Below, one piece after another: positions 31,618 through 42,286 of a stretch of DNA of 64,000 bases (positions are counted from its first letter, which is position 1; each line of letters starts with the position of its first letter). Origin of the DNA: Sulfitobacter alexandrii (lineage in GTDB: Bacteria; Pseudomonadota; Alphaproteobacteria; Rhodobacterales; Rhodobacteraceae); contig NZ_CP018076.1 of the NCBI RefSeq assembly GCF_001886735.1, positions 1,426,001 to 1,490,000 of the forward strand, given 5' to 3'. Both the position numbers and the translations under genes were made by a program. A model generated the notes under the pieces. That model was not told the origin of the DNA. It saw nothing but the letters and a program-made list of their open reading frames with translations, and made no database searches.

Positions 31618-32460
31618 TCAGCCGACAAAGGCCTTTTCGACCACGAAATGCTTGGGATCGGAATTCGCGCCTTCCTCGAGGCCGAAGCCTTCGAGCGTGG
31701 CGATCATGTCCTTGTTGAACTCAAGACTGCCGCAGACCATGCCGCGGTCCGTTTCCTTGTCGATCCCGTCGATCCCGAGGTCGTCAAAGACCGTGCCATC
31801 CTTGAGCAGGTTCGTGATGCGGCCCATCTTGGGGCTCTGCTCTCGGGTCGTGGTCGGATAATACCGGATCTTGTCGAGGTTCTCGGCCCCGATGAGCTCC
31901 TGCATCATCTCGTCGGACTTCAGGGTCTCGATCAGCTGTCTGCCATACTCCAGCTCCGCCACGTCGCGGCAGGTGTGCATCATCACGACCTCGTCGAACT
32001 TCTCGTAGGTCTCCGGCTCGCGCAGCAGGGATGCGAACGGGGCAAAGCCCGTGCCGGTGGCGAAGAACCACAGCCGCTTGCCCGGCAGCAGGGCGTCATG
32101 CACCAGCGTGCCGACGGGCTTGGGCCGCAGGATGATCTGGTCGCCCGGCTGGATGTGCTGAAGCTTGGAGGTCAGCGGGCCGTCCTGCACCTTGATCGAA
32201 TAGAATTCCAACTCGTCGTCCCAGGCGGGGGAGGCGATGGAATAGGCCCGCAGAAGGGGTTTCTGCTTGCCGGTCTTGGGATCGGGATCGCCCATCAGGC
32301 CGATCATCACGAATTCCCCGGATCGGAACCTCAGGGACGCGGGCCGTGCGACACGGAATGAGAAGAGCCTGTCGGTCCAGTGCTTTACCGAAGTCACGGT
32401 CTGCGCGTCGGGCAGGGCGGGCTGGGCTGTCGTCTTGTTCACGGGGGTTTGCTCGGTCAT
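31618..32460 (-). CDS. fpr: Ferredoxin-NADP+ reductase
   Basis: A 280-residue FAD enzyme moving electrons between NADPH and ferredoxin. It has RAYSIAS (FAD binding), FFATGTGFAPF (NADP binding) and MVCGSLEFN, and ends in EKAFVG as in bacterial subclass I Fpr. Starts at 32466 and 32460 are both possible; neither has a clear ribosome site, and the 14-base palindrome at 32474-32487 lies just upstream. It may feed electrons to the adjacent sulfite reductase, although it is separated from that operon by 82 bases. Confidence 0.93.
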   Translation of the reverse strand: MTEQTPVNKTTAQPALPDAQTVTSVKHWTDRLFSFRVARPASLRFRSGEFVMIGLMGDPDPKTGKQKPLLRAYSIASPAWDDELEFYSIKVQDGPLTSKLQHIQPGDQIILRPKPVGTLVHDALLPGKRLWFFATGTGFAPFASLLREPETYEKFDEVVMMHTCRDVAELEYGRQLIETLKSDEMMQELIGAENLDKIRYYPTTTREQSPKMGRITNLLKDGTVFDDLGIDGIDKETDRGMVCGSLEFNKDMIATLEGFGLEEGANSDPKHFVVEKAFVG

Positions 32461-32473
32461 AATCATATGTACA

Positions 32474-32487
32474 CAAGCGATTGCTTG
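32474..32487. promoter_or_regulatory. Short palindrome ahead of fpr, possible operator
   Basis: CAAGCGATTGCTTG (CAAGC-GATT-GCTTG) stands 8 bases upstream of the possible fpr ATG at 32466. Fpr genes are often controlled by redox regulators; which protein would bind here is unknown. Confidence 0.4.
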
Positions 32488-32542
32488 CGTTCCCTTCTTA
32501 GAAGATCGGTGGGTTCAGGGCAATCTTCGCCTTTGCCGCGCG

Positions 32543-32941
32543 TCAGCCGCGCAGGCGCGATTGATAGTCGTTCAATTTCCAGTCGGCCCGGAACAGCCAC
32601 TGGTCCTCCGGCTGGCGATTGGCGATCTCGTCGTGCACCTCGACCTCGTCAAAGCCCGCGCGGCGGGCCATGGCGTACTGGTCCGCGATCACGTGACCCT
32701 TGGCGCGCAGCCGGCCGGTGTATCCCCGCAGGCGCAGGGCGCGTGCGATCGTGAAACCGCGGCCATCGGCGGAGGTGGGAAAATCGACGCGGATGATCTT
32801 GAGCCCGGACAGGGAAACCGCCTGCGGGTCGGCATCCGATGCGAGGTCCAGCGCCACGCAGTCGTTTGCGGCCCCGCTCGAGCAGAAGCCGCCGGTCCAG
32901 TCGTCTGCGACGAAACCTGTGTCGTTGATGAGTTGTGTCAT
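32543..32941 (-). CDS. DUF934 protein of the sulfite-reduction operon
   Basis: A 132-residue member of DUF934, a small family found beside cysH and sulfite reductase in proteobacteria. Visible motifs are ADGRGFTIARALRLRGY and GHVIADQYAMARRAGFDEV. The precise role is not known. The ATG at 32941 overlaps the cysH stop by four bases, so it belongs to the same transcript. It is the last gene of the operon. Confidence 0.9.
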   Translation of the reverse strand: MTQLINDTGFVADDWTGGFCSSGAANDCVALDLASDADPQAVSLSGLKIIRVDFPTSADGRGFTIARALRLRGYTGRLRAKGHVIADQYAMARRAGFDEVEVHDEIANRQPEDQWLFRADWKLNDYQSRLRG

Positions 32942-33715
32942 GTCCTGCCTCCGGTTCGCACCATTTTGCCGTTCACGAAATGGATGCCGCATTCGTCTTT
33001 GTCACTGTCTCTCCAGCGGCCCGCGCGGGGGTCCTCGCCGGGTTTCACCGGCGACGTGCAGGGCTCACAGCCGATGGAGGGGTACCCCTGCGCCACCAGC
33101 GGATGGCGGGGCAGGCGGTTCTCGGTCATGTAGGTCTGCACATCGGCAGGATCCCAATACGCCAGCGGGTTGACCTTGATCCGGTCCGGCAGACCGGGGC
33201 CGCGCTGTTCCAGTTCGAAGTGCTCCAGCGCCGCGCGCGTGCCCGACTGGAAGCGTTTGCGCCCCGAGATCCAGCCGTCGAAGCCGCGCAGGGCGGTTTG
33301 CAGCGGCACCGTCTTGCGCAGAGCGCAGCAGGCATCGGTATCGCGCTGGTGAAGCGTGCCGTCCGGGTCCGCCGCGCGGATGCTGCCCGACCGCAGGATC
33401 GTCACGTTGCGCAGACCCAGCCGTTCCGTCACCTCCTGCTGGTAGACCAGCGTTTCAGTGAACAGCATCTCGGTGTCGATGAAGAGGATCGGCAGATCGC
33501 GGTTCACCATCGAGGCGAGGTGCAGCAGCACGACGGATTCGGCACCGAAACTGGAGACGAGCGCGAGGTTCGGAACCTCCTCGCCCGCGCGGCGCAGCAC
33601 GTCGGTGGCGCTGTGGTGGCGCAGCTCCGAATTGAGCCGCGCCACCTGGGCCGTCACACCCTGTGCCGGTGTATCGCCCGGCGCTGTCGCGGCGGAACCC
33701 ACCTCTGCGGGGTGA

Positions 33716-33726
<11 letters not shown>
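32938..33726 (-). CDS. cysH: Adenylyl-sulfate (APS) reductase, CysH family
   Basis: A 262-residue thioredoxin-dependent reductase that forms sulfite. Cys133-Cys134 and Cys220/Cys223 (CEPC) give the CC..CxxC pattern that binds a [4Fe-4S] cluster and marks APS rather than PAPS reductases. The catalytic Cys246 lies in ECGIHF. The P-loop-like SSFGAES is at 58-64. The ATG at 33726 overlaps the end of the sulfite reductase gene by 11 bases. The longer frame upstream is a shadow. Confidence 0.94.
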
Positions 33727-35391
<1,665 letters not shown>

Positions 35392-35392
<1 letters not shown>

Positions 35393-35703
35393 CAGAAACG
35401 CTCCTCTGTCGCGGCGGCCTGTTTGCCGTGGTGATAGTTGGAGGGACCGGTCGCGCGGAAATCCTCGCGGAAATGGGTGGGGTGCGGCACGCCGTCCTGA
35501 ACGGTCACTTCGGCGAGATAGGCACCGACAACGCTGCCGGGTTGCGATTGCGCCTCGATCAGCCGCAGATCGGCGTCGGCCTCGTCGGTCAGCACCTCGG
35601 CTTCCTCGAGGTGGCGGGTCCATCCGGTGGCGGTCATGTAGATCACGTCGCCCTCCAGAAGGGCATTCGCGGTCATGACCTTGGGGGTGAAAGGTTTGGG
35701 CAT
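35392..35703 (-). CDS. DUF2849 protein of the sulfite-reduction operon
   Basis: A 103-residue protein of DUF2849, a small family restricted mainly to alphaproteobacteria and placed between cysG and sulfite reductase. MTANALLEGDVIYMTATGW and REDFRATGPSNYHHG are the recognisable parts. The function is unknown; the position suggests an accessory role in siroheme insertion or electron supply. Its start overlaps the cysG stop. Confidence 0.9.
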
Positions 35704-37097
35704 CAGGCCATCTCCTCGATCGGCATGTCGGTGGCGGCTTGCGCGGCGGCGCGCGGGGCAAGTCCGTAGAATGTCAGGGCAGGGCCGGTCATGGCCGCGT
35801 CGGCGATATCGGCGGCCATCCGGTCTAGCGTGGTGGCCAGCACCCGCTGATCGGGGCGCGAGGCGTTCTCGATCACCGTGACCGGGGTGGCGCGGTCCGC
35901 ACCGTGCATGATCAGGCGGCCCTGAACGAAGCGGGCGGATTTCTTGCCCATGTAGATCGCGGCGACCTCGTCGGGTCGGGCGAGCGCGGCCCAGTCGTGA
36001 TCGGCAAAGCCCTTCATGTCGTGGCCGGTCAGGAACCGGACCGACGCGTTGCGCCCCCGGCGGGTGAGGCTCTGGCCGATGGTCGCGACGGCGGCCGAGG
36101 CCGAGGTGATGCCCGGCACGATGTGCCAGCCGATGCCGTGGGCGTCGATGGCGTCGATTTCCTCGTCCAGACGGCCGAAGACGGTGGCATCGCCGGATTT
36201 CAGCCGGACCACCTGAGCGCCCGATCCGGCGTGTTCCACCAGCAGATTGTTGATCGTCTGCTGGCTGGTGGAGGGGCCGAAGCCTTCCTTGCCGACGTCG
36301 ATCATGAGCGCCTCGCGGCGGGCCAGTTCGAGGATCTCGGCGCTGATGAGGCGGTCGTAGATCACCACGTCGGCCTCGTCGAGCGCGCGGCGCGCCTTGA
36401 GAGTCAGCAGTTCCGGATCGCCCGGTCCACCGCCGACAAAGGCGACGTGACCCGGCCGCGCGGCCCGGTTCATGTGCGCGTCCAGCAGATCGTGCAGGCC
36501 GGTCTCCACGGCGTCCGCGCCGTCGGCCAAGGCGCGTGGGCCCGCGTTGAAATAGTAGTCACGCCAGAAATCCCGGCGCGGCCGACCGAAGGGCAGCGCG
36601 TCGGCCAGCTTGCGGAAGCCCTTGCCGATGCGCGCCAGCGTCCCCAGCGATGTCGGCAGGCGCTCTTCCAGGTCCGCCTTGATGGCGCGTGCCAGAACGG
36701 GTGCCGCGCCTTCCGTACCGATGGCGACCGTCACCGGGTCGCGGTCGACGATCGCGGGCGTGATGAAGGCACTGTCATGCAGATTGTCCACAATGTTGAC
36801 GAGCGCCCCCTCGGCCCGTGCGATTGCGGCGGTACGCCGGTCCTCTTCCGCGTCCTCGTCCGCGGCATAGAACAGGCGGGTGCACAGCGCGTCGCCCGGA
36901 CCAAAGGCGCGGCGGTGCAGCGTCAGCTTGCCCGCTTCCGCCCAGGCCGTGATCTCTTCGGCCGGTTCGGCGGCGTAGACATTGATCCGTGCCCGTGTCT
37001 TCAGCAGCAGCCGCAGCTTGGCCAGGGCCGCCTCGCCCCCGCCCGATAACGCGATGCGCTGTCCTTCGGTGGCGAGAAAGATGGGAAAATGGTCCAT
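35703..37097 (-). CDS. cysG: Siroheme synthase CysG
   Basis: A 464-residue fused enzyme. The N-terminal part (1-210) is the precorrin-2 dehydrogenase/ferrochelatase with a Rossmann fold (LSGGGEAALAKLRLLL); the C-terminal part (220-464) is the uroporphyrinogen III methyltransferase with VGGGPGDPELLTLKA and VVRLKSGDATVFGR. Together they make siroheme for the sulfite reductase encoded downstream. The ATG at 37097 heads the operon, which faces a divergent Lrp/AsnC regulator. Confidence 0.94.
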   Translation of the reverse strand: MDHFPIFLATEGQRIALSGGGEAALAKLRLLLKTRARINVYAAEPAEEITAWAEAGKLTLHRRAFGPGDALCTRLFYAADEDAEEDRRTAAIARAEGALVNIVDNLHDSAFITPAIVDRDPVTVAIGTEGAAPVLARAIKADLEERLPTSLGTLARIGKGFRKLADALPFGRPRRDFWRDYYFNAGPRALADGADAVETGLHDLLDAHMNRAARPGHVAFVGGGPGDPELLTLKARRALDEADVVIYDRLISAEILELARREALMIDVGKEGFGPSTSQQTINNLLVEHAGSGAQVVRLKSGDATVFGRLDEEIDAIDAHGIGWHIVPGITSASAAVATIGQSLTRRGRNASVRFLTGHDMKGFADHDWAALARPDEVAAIYMGKKSARFVQGRLIMHGADRATPVTVIENASRPDQRVLATTLDRMAADIADAAMTGPALTFYGLAPRAAAQAATDMPIEEMA

Positions 37098-37191
37098 GGA
37101 GGTGCCCCTTGCGATGGCCGGTGTGCTTCGTTGACTTACGCCTGAATATAGGAAATGTTCCCTGTGGGAGGCCATAGCATCCGGCAGATAA

Positions 37192-37228
37192 GGAATTCTG
37201 TTCCGATTTCAGCGACCTGAGGAACAGA
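37192..37228. promoter_or_regulatory. GGAA/TTCC inverted repeats between cysG and the Lrp gene, candidate operator
   Basis: TCTGTTCC (37197-37204) and GGAACAGA (37221-37228) form a perfect inverted pair with a 16-base gap. GGAATTCTGTTCC and a further GGAAATGTTCC (37151-37161) repeat the same half-sites. Multiple spaced half-sites are typical of Lrp/AsnC binding. Confidence 0.5.
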
Positions 37229-37254
37229 TGTTTTGGTAAAAGGAAAATTGTGGA

Positions 37255-37716
37255 ATGTCGGTTCGGATAGACGAGACAGATCGGAAAATTCTTGGTGAGC
37301 TGCAGCGGGATGCGGCGCAATCGCTTGAGGATATCGCCAAGGCGGTGGGGTCTTCGAAGACGCCGGTCTGGAATCGCATTCGCAAGATGCGCGAGGCCGG
37401 GATCATCGGCCAGCAGACGGTGATCCTGGACGCCGAGGCGCTGGGATTCGAGGCCTGTTTCTTCGTGCTGATCCGCACCTCCGAGCATGAAGCGGGCTGG
37501 CAGGCGGCCTTTCTCAAGGCATTGCGGGACCGCCCCGAGGTGCAGGAGGCGCACCGGCTGGCGGGTGACATCGACTATATCCTGAAAGTCCGGGTAAAGA
37601 ATGCGCGGGCCTACGATGTCTTCTATCAGGCGCTGATTTCGGAGGTGCGGGTGCACAACGTCACGGCGCTTTTGTCGATGGAAGAGCTGAAGTCGACGGT
37701 GGCGCTGCCGTTGTGA
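37255..37716 (+). CDS. Lrp/AsnC family transcriptional regulator
   Basis: A 153-residue regulator with an N-terminal helix-turn-helix (DETDRKILGELQRDA through TPVWNRIRKM, residues 6-50) and a C-terminal RAM ligand-binding domain (70-150). The ATG at 37255 follows AAGGA. It is divergent from the cysG operon with 157 bases between, which suggests that it controls sulfite reduction, perhaps in response to cysteine. The effector is not visible from sequence. Confidence 0.92.
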   Translation: MSVRIDETDRKILGELQRDAAQSLEDIAKAVGSSKTPVWNRIRKMREAGIIGQQTVILDAEALGFEACFFVLIRTSEHEAGWQAAFLKALRDRPEVQEAHRLAGDIDYILKVRVKNARAYDVFYQALISEVRVHNVTALLSMEELKSTVALPL

Positions 37717-37881
37717 CCGGATCCGCCGGACACGGCTGCGCCGTGACGCCCTTCTATGGGTGCCCGTTGCCGATGTGAGCCCGAGCAGCCCGGCGGGGTG
37801 GGGGTTGAGACGGCGTGTTTTCCTCTGAGAAGGTGTTCAGGGCGCGGTGCGTCCTGAACGACCTTTCCCGAGGGTCTGTGC

Positions 37882-37957
37882 GAGCAGCAGCCGCGTCAAG
37901 GACATGCCGCGCTGCGCGCGGTCGCGCGGGGCGCGATCCTTGACCCGGCTGCTGCTC
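37882..37957. repeat. Long imperfect inverted repeat overlapping the P450 stop codon
   Basis: Two 21-base arms (37882-37902 and 37937-37957) pair with one mismatch around a 34-base GC-rich core that contains its own CCGCGC/GCGCGG stem. The right arm includes the stop of the P450 gene. No U tract follows, so it is not a standard terminator. A smaller stem (GTTCAGG/CCTGAAC, 37835-37859) lies beside it. Confidence 0.7.
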
Positions 37958-39134
37958 ACGGGGTGACCATCAGCCGTTCGAGCTTGTGGAAATGATAGCT
38001 GTCCGCGTAGCGCGGCGTCTCGGCCAGGGCCAGGTCGGGCAGCCGGGCAAAGAGCGCGGGCAGCGCCTTTTGCAGCTCCAGCCGGGCGAGGGGCGCGCCC
38101 ACGCAGAAGTGCAGTCCGCCGCCGAAAGCGGCGTGGGGCCGGCCGGGGCGCTGCGGATTGAACAGGTCGGGTGCGACGTGAACCTCGGGGTCGCGGCCCG
38201 CGGCGCCAAGTACCAGCGCGATCTCCTCTCCCTTCTTCAGGGTCGCCTCGCCGAGGTCTATGTCCTCGTAGGCGTAGCGCGTGAAGATATGCAGCGGCGG
38301 ATCGTAACGCAGCACTTCCTCCACCGTCGCGGCAATGTTGTGCGCGGCCAGCGCCAGGGGGTCGGTGTCGTTCTCGAGCAGGCATTTGACCGCGTTGCCC
38401 AGCGTGTGCACCGTCGCCTCGTGGCCTGCGTTCAGCAACAGGACGCAGGTGCTGACAAGCTCGTCCGTATTCAGGCTGTCGCCCTGCGCTTCGGCGGCGA
38501 TCAGCTGCGAGATCAGGTCGTCGCCCGGCCGGGAGCGGCGTTGGTCGATGTAGCCGTCGAGGTAATCCACGAACTCCCGCGCGGCCTCCTCGGCGGCATC
38601 TTCGGTCGCACGTGTGGCGCCCGCCATGTACATGGCCACCATCGTCGTCGACCAGCGCAGCAGGTCCGGCGCGCGATCCTCCGGCACGCCGAGCAGGCGA
38701 GCGATGATGCGGACCGGAAGCTGCGTGCAGAATTGGGGGATCAGGTCGAAGGCCCCGCTGGCGGGCAGGTCCCCGAGAAGCTCGGCGGTGATCTCGTCGA
38801 TGTCGGGGCCCAGGTTCGCGATCCGCCGCGAGGTGAAGGCCCGCAGCACCTGCCCACGCAACCGGGTATGACGCGGCGGTTCGAGCTCGAGCATGGAGTT
38901 GTCATGCAACCGCGTCCATGTCTGCAGATGCGCGGGCCGCGGCCCCGGATCGGGATGCTCCCGGCCCAGCCTGCGATCGCGCAGCAGCGCCGTGACCGTG
39001 GCGGAATCGAAGGCCGCCGGCATGCTGTAGTCCTCCCAGAAAAGGACCGGCCCCCGCGCGCGTGCTTCATCGTAGACCGCATAGGGATTCTGGATGAAGT
39101 CGGGCGCGTGCGGGGATTGGGAAAGTGTTTTCAT
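37956..39134 (-). CDS. Cytochrome P450
   Basis: A 392-residue soluble bacterial P450. The heme-binding loop FGGGLHFCVGAPLAR carries the Cys344 ligand, the ExxR is Glu273-Arg276 (EEVLR), and the oxygen-activation I helix is NAGHEAT (235-241). The substrate is unknown. No ferredoxin or ferredoxin reductase gene is adjacent, so redox partners come from elsewhere. It is divergent from dctB, with starts 59 bases apart, and its stop lies in a long inverted repeat. Confidence 0.93.
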   Translation of the reverse strand: MKTLSQSPHAPDFIQNPYAVYDEARARGPVLFWEDYSMPAAFDSATVTALLRDRRLGREHPDPGPRPAHLQTWTRLHDNSMLELEPPRHTRLRGQVLRAFTSRRIANLGPDIDEITAELLGDLPASGAFDLIPQFCTQLPVRIIARLLGVPEDRAPDLLRWSTTMVAMYMAGATRATEDAAEEAAREFVDYLDGYIDQRRSRPGDDLISQLIAAEAQGDSLNTDELVSTCVLLLNAGHEATVHTLGNAVKCLLENDTDPLALAAHNIAATVEEVLRYDPPLHIFTRYAYEDIDLGEATLKKGEEIALVLGAAGRDPEVHVAPDLFNPQRPGRPHAAFGGGLHFCVGAPLARLELQKALPALFARLPDLALAETPRYADSYHFHKLERLMVTP

Positions 39135-39193
39135 GCGTTGCAGATGCCCGAGCGGCTCTGGTCAATGCAAGGGCGCATGTGCAATCTGATGTC

Positions 39194-40948
39194 ATGGTGA
39201 GCGGAATACGGCAAAGAGCGGCGGTGATGCTGGCCTTTCTCGCGGTGGTGGCCGCGCTGACGGGCGGTGTCTGGCGCTATTTCCACGCGCAGGGACTGGA
39301 CCTGCTGGCGGACCGGGGGCGCGCGGACCTCGCCCTTGCCGGGGACCGGCTGGTGGGGCAGTTGCAACGCTACCGCGACCTTGCGGTGCTGATGGCCGAT
39401 CACCCCGCGGTGCTGGATGCCGTGAAGGGCGCCGGCGGGACGGACACGGATGAGATGTTGCTGGCGGTGGCGGACAAGACCGCTGCGATGGACGTTCTGG
39501 TGGTGGACCGGGCGGGGCGCTTGCGGGCTTCGGCGCTGGGACGGGACATGCCGGAGGGATTGGCGGAGGCGACCTTCCTGCGGCGGGCGCTGCGCGGCGC
39601 GCTGGGATGGGGCCACGGCGAAGCGGCCCCGCTGACGGCGCGGGCGTTCTTCCATGCGGCACCGATCTTCGGCAGGTCGGGGAGGGCCGAAGGCGCGGTG
39701 GTGGTGATCACCGACCTCAACGGGATCGACTACAACTGGCGCGGCAGCACCCCCGCGGCCTTCTTCACCGATGCGGGCGGGGAGGTTTTGATCGCCAACC
39801 GGTCGGAACTGCTGTTCTGGCGCCGGCCGCCGGGGTCACCCGGTCTGGTGCCGTCGGTCGGCCCGACCCCGCCCTTCGAGGCGCAGATGCTGGGCGGTCA
39901 CGAGATCTGGGAACTGGACTGGGGCCCCTATCTGCCCCGGTCCGCGCTGCATCTGACACAGCATCTGCCCGTGATCGGCTTGACGGGCGAGGTGTTGCTG
40001 GACACCGCACAGGCCCGCCGGCTGGCCACGGCGCAGGCCGGCGCAGTGGCGGCGCTCTGCCTCGCCTTCGGGTCGCTGCTGTTCCTCGCGGCGGAACGGC
40101 GGCGGGCACTCGCCAGTGCCAATGCCCGGCTGGAAGACCGGGTGGCCGAGCGGACCCACGCCCTGCGCGACACCAACGCCAAGCTGCTTGCCGAAGCGGC
40201 GGAACGCGAGGAAGCGCAGGCGGCACTGCGCCGTGCGCAGGACGAACTGGTGCAGGCGGGCAAGTTGAGCGCGTTGGGCCAGATGTCTGCCGGGATCAGC
40301 CACGAGCTGAACCAGCCCCTGATGGCGATCCGCTCGTTTGCCGAGAACGGCAAACAGTTCATGGCACGGGGGGCCACGGACCGGGCGTCGGAAAACCTGT
40401 CGCGCATATCGGAAATGGCACAGCGCATGGCGCGGATCATCCAGAACCTCCGGGCCTTCGCCCGGCAGGACCAGCGGACGGACGACGCCGTGGATCTGCG
40501 CAAGGCCCTCGAGGGGGCGATCGACCTGACCCGTGCCCACGTGGAAGACGCGCGGGTGACGCTGATCCATACCCCGCTGCAGGCGCCGATCCGGGTTCGT
40601 GGCGGCGAGGTCAGGCTGGTGCAGGTTTTCGTCAACCTCATCACCAACGCCGTGGATGCGATGGCCGACACGACCGAGAAACGGCTGCAGATCGACGTGG
40701 ACGAGGGCGAGGTGGTCACCGTCAGCTTTCGCGATACCGGTCCGGGGATCGAGATGCCGGACAAGGTCTTCGATCCGTTCTACACCACGAAATCGAACGG
40801 GCCGACGGCGGGTATGGGGCTTGGCCTGTCGATCAGCTATGGCATCGTCCAGAGCTTCGGTGGCCAGATCAGGGGGAGCAACTATGCGGGCGGGGCGCTG
40901 TTCACGGTGACACTGGAACGACATTCAAGGGATGTGGTTGCGGCATGA
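39194..40948 (+). CDS. dctB: C4-dicarboxylate sensor histidine kinase DctB-like
   Basis: A 584-residue membrane kinase. TM1 is at about 8-27, a periplasmic sensing domain (double-PAS type) follows to about 275, TM2 is near 280-300, then a coiled coil and the kinase core. The phospho-acceptor is His370 in SAGISHELNQPLMAIRSF; the ATP-binding N and G boxes are NLITNAVDAMAD and GMGLGLSIS. The ATG at 39194 lacks a clear ribosome site. It overlaps dctD by four bases and precedes TRAP genes, supporting dicarboxylate sensing. Confidence 0.9.
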   Translation: MVSGIRQRAAVMLAFLAVVAALTGGVWRYFHAQGLDLLADRGRADLALAGDRLVGQLQRYRDLAVLMADHPAVLDAVKGAGGTDTDEMLLAVADKTAAMDVLVVDRAGRLRASALGRDMPEGLAEATFLRRALRGALGWGHGEAAPLTARAFFHAAPIFGRSGRAEGAVVVITDLNGIDYNWRGSTPAAFFTDAGGEVLIANRSELLFWRRPPGSPGLVPSVGPTPPFEAQMLGGHEIWELDWGPYLPRSALHLTQHLPVIGLTGEVLLDTAQARRLATAQAGAVAALCLAFGSLLFLAAERRRALASANARLEDRVAERTHALRDTNAKLLAEAAEREEAQAALRRAQDELVQAGKLSALGQMSAGISHELNQPLMAIRSFAENGKQFMARGATDRASENLSRISEMAQRMARIIQNLRAFARQDQRTDDAVDLRKALEGAIDLTRAHVEDARVTLIHTPLQAPIRVRGGEVRLVQVFVNLITNAVDAMADTTEKRLQIDVDEGEVVTVSFRDTGPGIEMPDKVFDPFYTTKSNGPTAGMGLGLSISYGIVQSFGGQIRGSNYAGGALFTVTLERHSRDVVAA

Positions 40949-42174
40949 AGGGCAGGGTTCTTCTGGTCGACGACGACGCAGCCGTGCGCGAGGCGCTGGC
41001 GCAGACGCTGGAGCTTGCGCAGATCAGCGCGCTGACGGCGGGGTCATTCGTCGCGGCCAAGGACCGGATCACGCGGGCTTTCGACGGCGTGATCCTGTCG
41101 GACATCCGGATGCCGGGACGGGACGGGTTCCACCTGCTGGATTACGCGCGCCAGCAGGACCCCGACCTTCCGGTGATCCTGCTGACCGGCGAGGGCGACA
41201 TCCCGATGGCAGTTTCGGCGATGGGGCAGGGCGCCTTCGGCTTTCTCGAGAAACCCTGCGCGCCCGCGGATCTTCTCGCGGTGCTGGAACGCGCGCTCAA
41301 GACCCGGGCACTGGTGCTGGAAAACCGCCGCCTGCGCGATCTGGTGGAGACAGGCGATCCGGCGGCGCGCATGATCTTCGGCAATTCCGAGCTTTCCGAG
41401 GGGCTGCGCAGACGGGTGCGGCTGGTGGCGCAGGCCGAAGGCGATGCGCTGATCAGCGGGGCACCGGGCACGGGCATCTCGAAGGTGGCCGAGGTGCTGC
41501 ATCTGAGTTCCGCACGATCCAAGGCGCCTTTCGTCAAGCACGCGGCATCCGGGCTGACGCCGGAAACACTGCCGCAGGCCCTTCGGACCGCGGACGGGGG
41601 CAGCCTGTTTCTCGACGAGATCGCGCAACTGCCGCGGCAGGTGCAGCTGATGCTGAGCGAGACCCCGGAGGGGCAGAGTGCGGTGCGCCTGATCGCGGGG
41701 AATACCCGCGATCTGGCCGCGGAGGTCGACGCGGGGCGGTTCAACGCCGAACTCTACTGGCGGCTGGAGGGGCTGAGCGTCCGGATCCCCAGCCTGTCGG
41801 AGCGGCCGGAGGACATTCCCGTCATGTTCCGGCGCTACGTCGATCAGGCGGCCGAGCAGTCCGGCCTGAAACCGCCCGAGGTGACGCCGGATGTGGTCGC
41901 GGACCTGATGCGCCGGGACTGGCCCGGCAACGCGCGCGCGCTGATGTCGGTGGCGATGCGGTTCGTGTTGGGCCTGAACGACGATCTGGTGCCTGACGCC
42001 TCGCTCGGGCTGGTCGAACAGATGGCGCGGGTCGAACAATCCCTGCTCGAGGCGGCACTGCGCCGGGCCGGCGGACAGGCTTCCGCCGCGGCCGAGGCGC
42101 TCAAGCTGCCGCGCAAGACCTTCTACGACAAGCTGGCCCGTTACGGGATCCGGCCGGAGGATTTCCGGGCCTGA
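40945..42174 (+). CDS. dctD: DctD-like response regulator with degenerate sigma-54 activation domain
   Basis: A 409-residue NtrC-family protein. The receiver domain has phospho-acceptor Asp53 (LSDIRMPG); the Fis-type HTH is at 370-402. The central AAA+ domain is degraded: the P loop reads GAPGTGIS with Ile178 in place of the essential Lys, and the segment holding GAFTGA, which contacts sigma-54, is missing between APFVKHAASG and DGGSLFLDEIAQLP (Walker B). It probably cannot remodel sigma-54 polymerase in the usual way. It is coupled to dctB by ATGA and precedes two DctD-type operators. Confidence 0.9.
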   Translation: MKGRVLLVDDDAAVREALAQTLELAQISALTAGSFVAAKDRITRAFDGVILSDIRMPGRDGFHLLDYARQQDPDLPVILLTGEGDIPMAVSAMGQGAFGFLEKPCAPADLLAVLERALKTRALVLENRRLRDLVETGDPAARMIFGNSELSEGLRRRVRLVAQAEGDALISGAPGTGISKVAEVLHLSSARSKAPFVKHAASGLTPETLPQALRTADGGSLFLDEIAQLPRQVQLMLSETPEGQSAVRLIAGNTRDLAAEVDAGRFNAELYWRLEGLSVRIPSLSERPEDIPVMFRRYVDQAAEQSGLKPPEVTPDVVADLMRRDWPGNARALMSVAMRFVLGLNDDLVPDASLGLVEQMARVEQSLLEAALRRAGGQASAAAEALKLPRKTFYDKLARYGIRPEDFRA

Positions 42175-42178
42175 GGTT

Positions 42179-42228
42179 TGTGCGGAAATCCGCACATACG
42201 CTGGCGGATCTGTGCGGCAAACCGCACG
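42179..42228 (+). promoter_or_regulatory. Two DctD-type palindromic operators upstream of dctP
   Basis: TGTGCGGAAATCCGCACA (42179-42196) is a perfect palindrome and TGTGCGGCAAACCGCACG (42211-42228) a near copy; centres are 32 bases apart, three helical turns. They resemble the rhizobial DctD sites upstream of dctA. They lie between dctD and dctP. Confidence 0.75.
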
Positions 42229-42286
42229 GCGCGAGACGCCCGCAGGGAAGACAGGTTCAGGAATCCTGCGCATCCCCCTGATTTTA

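Noticed and set aside
37837..38385. Minus-strand ORF reading through the long inverted repeat
   Set aside because: It is a shadow of the P450 end; no ribosome site or family similarity is seen.
39607..40944. Long N-terminal extension of the DctD reading frame
   Set aside because: This part is a shadow of dctB; the receiver domain starts exactly at ATG 40945, which overlaps the dctB stop.
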